64,000 nt of DNA from Synechococcus sp. UW105. Its GTDB lineage: Bacteria > Cyanobacteriota > Cyanobacteriia > PCC-6307 > Cyanobiaceae. The notes below the pieces were generated by a model. The model had not been told where the DNA came from. It did no database searches and worked only from the letters and a program-made list of their open reading frames with translations. The number at the start of each line of letters is the position of its first letter. Within the stretch, counting starts at the first letter, position 1. The DNA lies in the NCBI RefSeq assembly GCF_900473935.1, contig NZ_UCNN01000001.1:1-64000 (forward strand), in the 5' to 3' direction. The translations under genes and the position numbers were made by a program. Below are positions 62,417 to 64,000 of the stretch, one piece after another.

Positions 62417-62967
62417 GGGCCCTCCTGCGGTGTGGTGACTCGCAGGCCCCCGGGTCGGTCTGGTTCGAGCACGGAGCTGAGGTCGAGCATCTCGACACGC
62501 CAGCGGCCGCGGTCGGAGACTTGAATCGCCATCCTCTGCCCATCCGGGGCCAGACTGACCCGAACCGGATCCCGGTTGCCAGGTGGCCTGAGGGGATGGG
62601 CTCTGCCGGTGACGCGGTCTTCGACCAGTGCCATGCGCCGATTGCCCCGTTGGGTGATCACTGCCAGATAACGACCGTTCCAGCTCAGGGACGGGGAGCT
62701 GTGGGGCTGCTGGCGGTTGAGGTGCCGTAGTGGAAGTCGCTGGCCGCTGCGCAGATCACGCAGCTCCACGGTGGGGCGGCCTCGTTGTTCAACGATGACA
62801 GCGAGGATGTTGCCGTTGCCGCTGATGGCCGGATCCTGCTGCTGGCGGTCCACGGATGCCCCAGGCGCTCGACGGGCATTCGGGCTGCACCCCAGCATGA
62901 GCAGGGAAACAGTTGCAGCGATCAAGCTGTATTCAGCGACGCGGGCGATCGGAGGCAGGCGACGCAT
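62413..62967 (-). CDS. TolB-like lipoprotein, first of a tandem pair
   Basis: 184 residues with lipobox LLMLGCS near residue 26. Blade motifs PAISGNGNILAVIVEQRGRPTVELRD, PSLSWNGRYLAVITQRGNRRMALVED and VSLAPDGQRMAIQVSDRGRWRVEMLDL resemble those of the adjacent lipoprotein. A homo- or hetero-oligomer could complete a propeller. Function unknown. Its ATG is 22 bases beyond the stop of ycf66 on the minus strand. Confidence 0.75.
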   Translation of the reverse strand: MRRLPPIARVAEYSLIAATVSLLMLGCSPNARRAPGASVDRQQQDPAISGNGNILAVIVEQRGRPTVELRDLRSGQRLPLRHLNRQQPHSSPSLSWNGRYLAVITQRGNRRMALVEDRVTGRAHPLRPPGNRDPVRVSLAPDGQRMAIQVSDRGRWRVEMLDLSSVLEPDRPGGLRVTTPQEGP

Positions 62968-62989
62968 GGGCCCTTAGCTGGAATGGGCT

Positions 62990-64000
62990 TCAGTCGTCGA
63001 ACCTGGAGCTGTTGTCGCGCGGGCGAGAACTGCGAGGTGCCGGGCGACCGGAGGCTGTTCCGGTGTTCTCGGGCCGGTTCGAGCCAGGACGTGCCTGACT
63101 TCCTGTTTGGGGACTCGGTCGAGATGAGCCTGGGCTTGTTGTGGAGCGTGGACCGCGCTTGGAGGGTGAAAAGGCAGCGTCTTCAGGGCCTTGGCGCAGC
63201 GGAGTGCCTTGGGGGATTCCAGCTTGGCTTGAGGTGGTGGGAGGGGTCTCGCTGGAGCGGCCTCTGGAGGGGCTGCCAGGTCGTTCCCTTGGGTTGCGAT
63301 CGTCGTTGCTCGCAGCGCTATCGGCGCGCGCAGCACTGGGGCGGGTGCCCCGCCGTTGATCCTGTCGTTGGGTGCGGCGGGATCCGAAGTTAGAGCGGGA
63401 GTCGCTGTCTTCATCGCGTCGCCCGAAACGGGCCATGCGCCGCTGTTGCTCACTGCGTTCGTCCCAACCGTCTGCCGAGTCGTCACGACCACGGCGACGG
63501 CTGGCAGCCTGCTCGGGAATCGCAGCTCGAGACTGACGCTGTGGACGGTAGAAGTCTCGCTCTCCCTCCTGGCTGTAGTCGTCACCAGAGGCACCCTGAA
63601 ACCGTCGGCGCAGGGGTTCTGGTTCTGTGTCGTCGAAGCGGTCATAGGGCGAATCCCACCCTCCGTTTAGGCCTCCAGCAGGGCCAGGCCCTGGGGCGGG
63701 TTCATCGTCAAAGTAGGCCGAACGCCTTGCTTGCTCGACGGAGACGCCGCGGAGACGCACGCTTTCGAAGGCGAAGAATCCTGTTGAGGCCGAGAGTAAA
63801 AAAACGCCGAACTGCAAGATCGGGTCAAGACGCCAGCTTTGCGTCAGCAGAATCCCGCCGCAGAGCAAGCCAACCGCGGAGAAGAACACGTCATAATCCC
63901 TAGCCAGCGCAGGCTTGAAGCTGCGCATGAAGTAGAGAAGTGCTCCTCCAACGGCAAGTGCAATTCCGCACAGACTGCCGAAATTGAGGCTTGCATTAAA
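62990..64000 (-). CDS. ycf66: Ycf66-family protein (start off the window)
   Basis: The frame stays open to the last base: 24 more codons upstream of the ATG at 63928 read ASLNFGSLCGIALAVGGALL, which is the Ycf66 start. The N-terminal third has three hydrophobic segments (GSLCGIALAVGGALLYF, VFFSAVGLLCGGILL, ILQFGVFLLSASTGFFAF) and the motif FESVRLRGVSVEQARR. The remaining 230 residues are low complexity and rich in Arg, Ser, Pro and Gly, as in picocyanobacterial Ycf66. Function unknown, although the gene also occurs in plastid genomes. The true start is just outside the window. Confidence 0.88.
   Translation of the reverse strand, partial: FNASLNFGSLCGIALAVGGALLYFMRSFKPALARDYDVFFSAVGLLCGGILLTQSWRLDPILQFGVFLLSASTGFFAFESVRLRGVSVEQARRSAYFDDEPAPGPGPAGGLNGGWDSPYDRFDDTEPEPLRRRFQGASGDDYSQEGERDFYRPQRQSRAAIPEQAASRRRGRDDSADGWDERSEQQRRMARFGRRDEDSDSRSNFGSRRTQRQDQRRGTRPSAARADSAASNDDRNPRERPGSPSRGRSSETPPTTSSQAGIPQGTPLRQGPEDAAFSPSKRGPRSTTSPGSSRPSPQTGSQARPGSNRPENTGTASGRPAPRSSRPRDNSSRFDD

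Overview
The window is a chromosomal segment of a marine picocyanobacterium, most likely Synechococcus. The evidence is a phycobilisome rod-core linker next to a CpcS/CpeS-type bilin lyase (Prochlorococcus has no true phycobilisomes), two high-light-inducible (Hli) proteins, Ycf66, ferredoxin-thioredoxin reductase, SufR with the suf operon, many small proteins of the kind common in picocyanobacteria, and compact coding with overlapping genes. I recognise no rRNA, tRNA, CRISPR array, insertion sequence or phage module.

Layout. 0-9 kb: housekeeping genes (YihY, exonuclease VII, HrpB, an Hli protein, an HtrA protease) with small unknown membrane proteins between them. 9-12 kb: an ABC-F ATPase, a Nif11-like small protein, and a divergent pair made of a basic protein and a ribbon-helix-helix-like protein. 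12-20 kb: a tightly packed minus-strand run, NDH-2 type oxidoreductase, HflX, SLC13 permease with RCK_C domains, KtrB-like and KtrA-like K+ uptake proteins, AnmK. 20-27 kb: CysH, CoaX, a BCP peroxiredoxin, a phosphopantetheinyl transferase, a DUF1400-like exported protein and a RarA fusion. 27-33 kb: an RND efflux pump and phosphoglucomutase.

33.8-39.3 kb is different. It is more A/T-rich and loosely packed. It carries unknown exported or membrane proteins, a periplasmic OB-fold protein, a lipoprotein-OmpA pair, and three Nif11-leader precursor peptides with GG or GS leader ends and short Cys/Ser/Thr-rich cores. These look like prochlorosins, the lanthipeptide precursors modified by one promiscuous LanM enzyme (ProcM). 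No LanM, LanT or C39 protease gene is in the window, so the precursors are orphans that probably depend on enzymes encoded elsewhere. This is the most interesting part of the window.

39-45 kb: a phospholipase D-like lipoprotein with an EF-hand loop, a DUF4912 protein, CpcG, a bilin lyase, and SufR. 45-50 kb: ftrC-sufB-sufC-sufD-sufS behind a near-ideal SufR palindrome. 50-59 kb: a metallophosphoesterase, mtnA plus a class II aldolase (methylthioadenosine or 5'-deoxyadenosine salvage), an S9 peptidase, peptide deformylase, a DUF3747 protein, ribosomal protein S21, a ComM-like ATPase and a HIT protein. 59-64 kb: an ABC transporter with an unusual N-terminal membrane extension, an Hli protein, two related lipoproteins, and Ycf66, which runs off the right edge.
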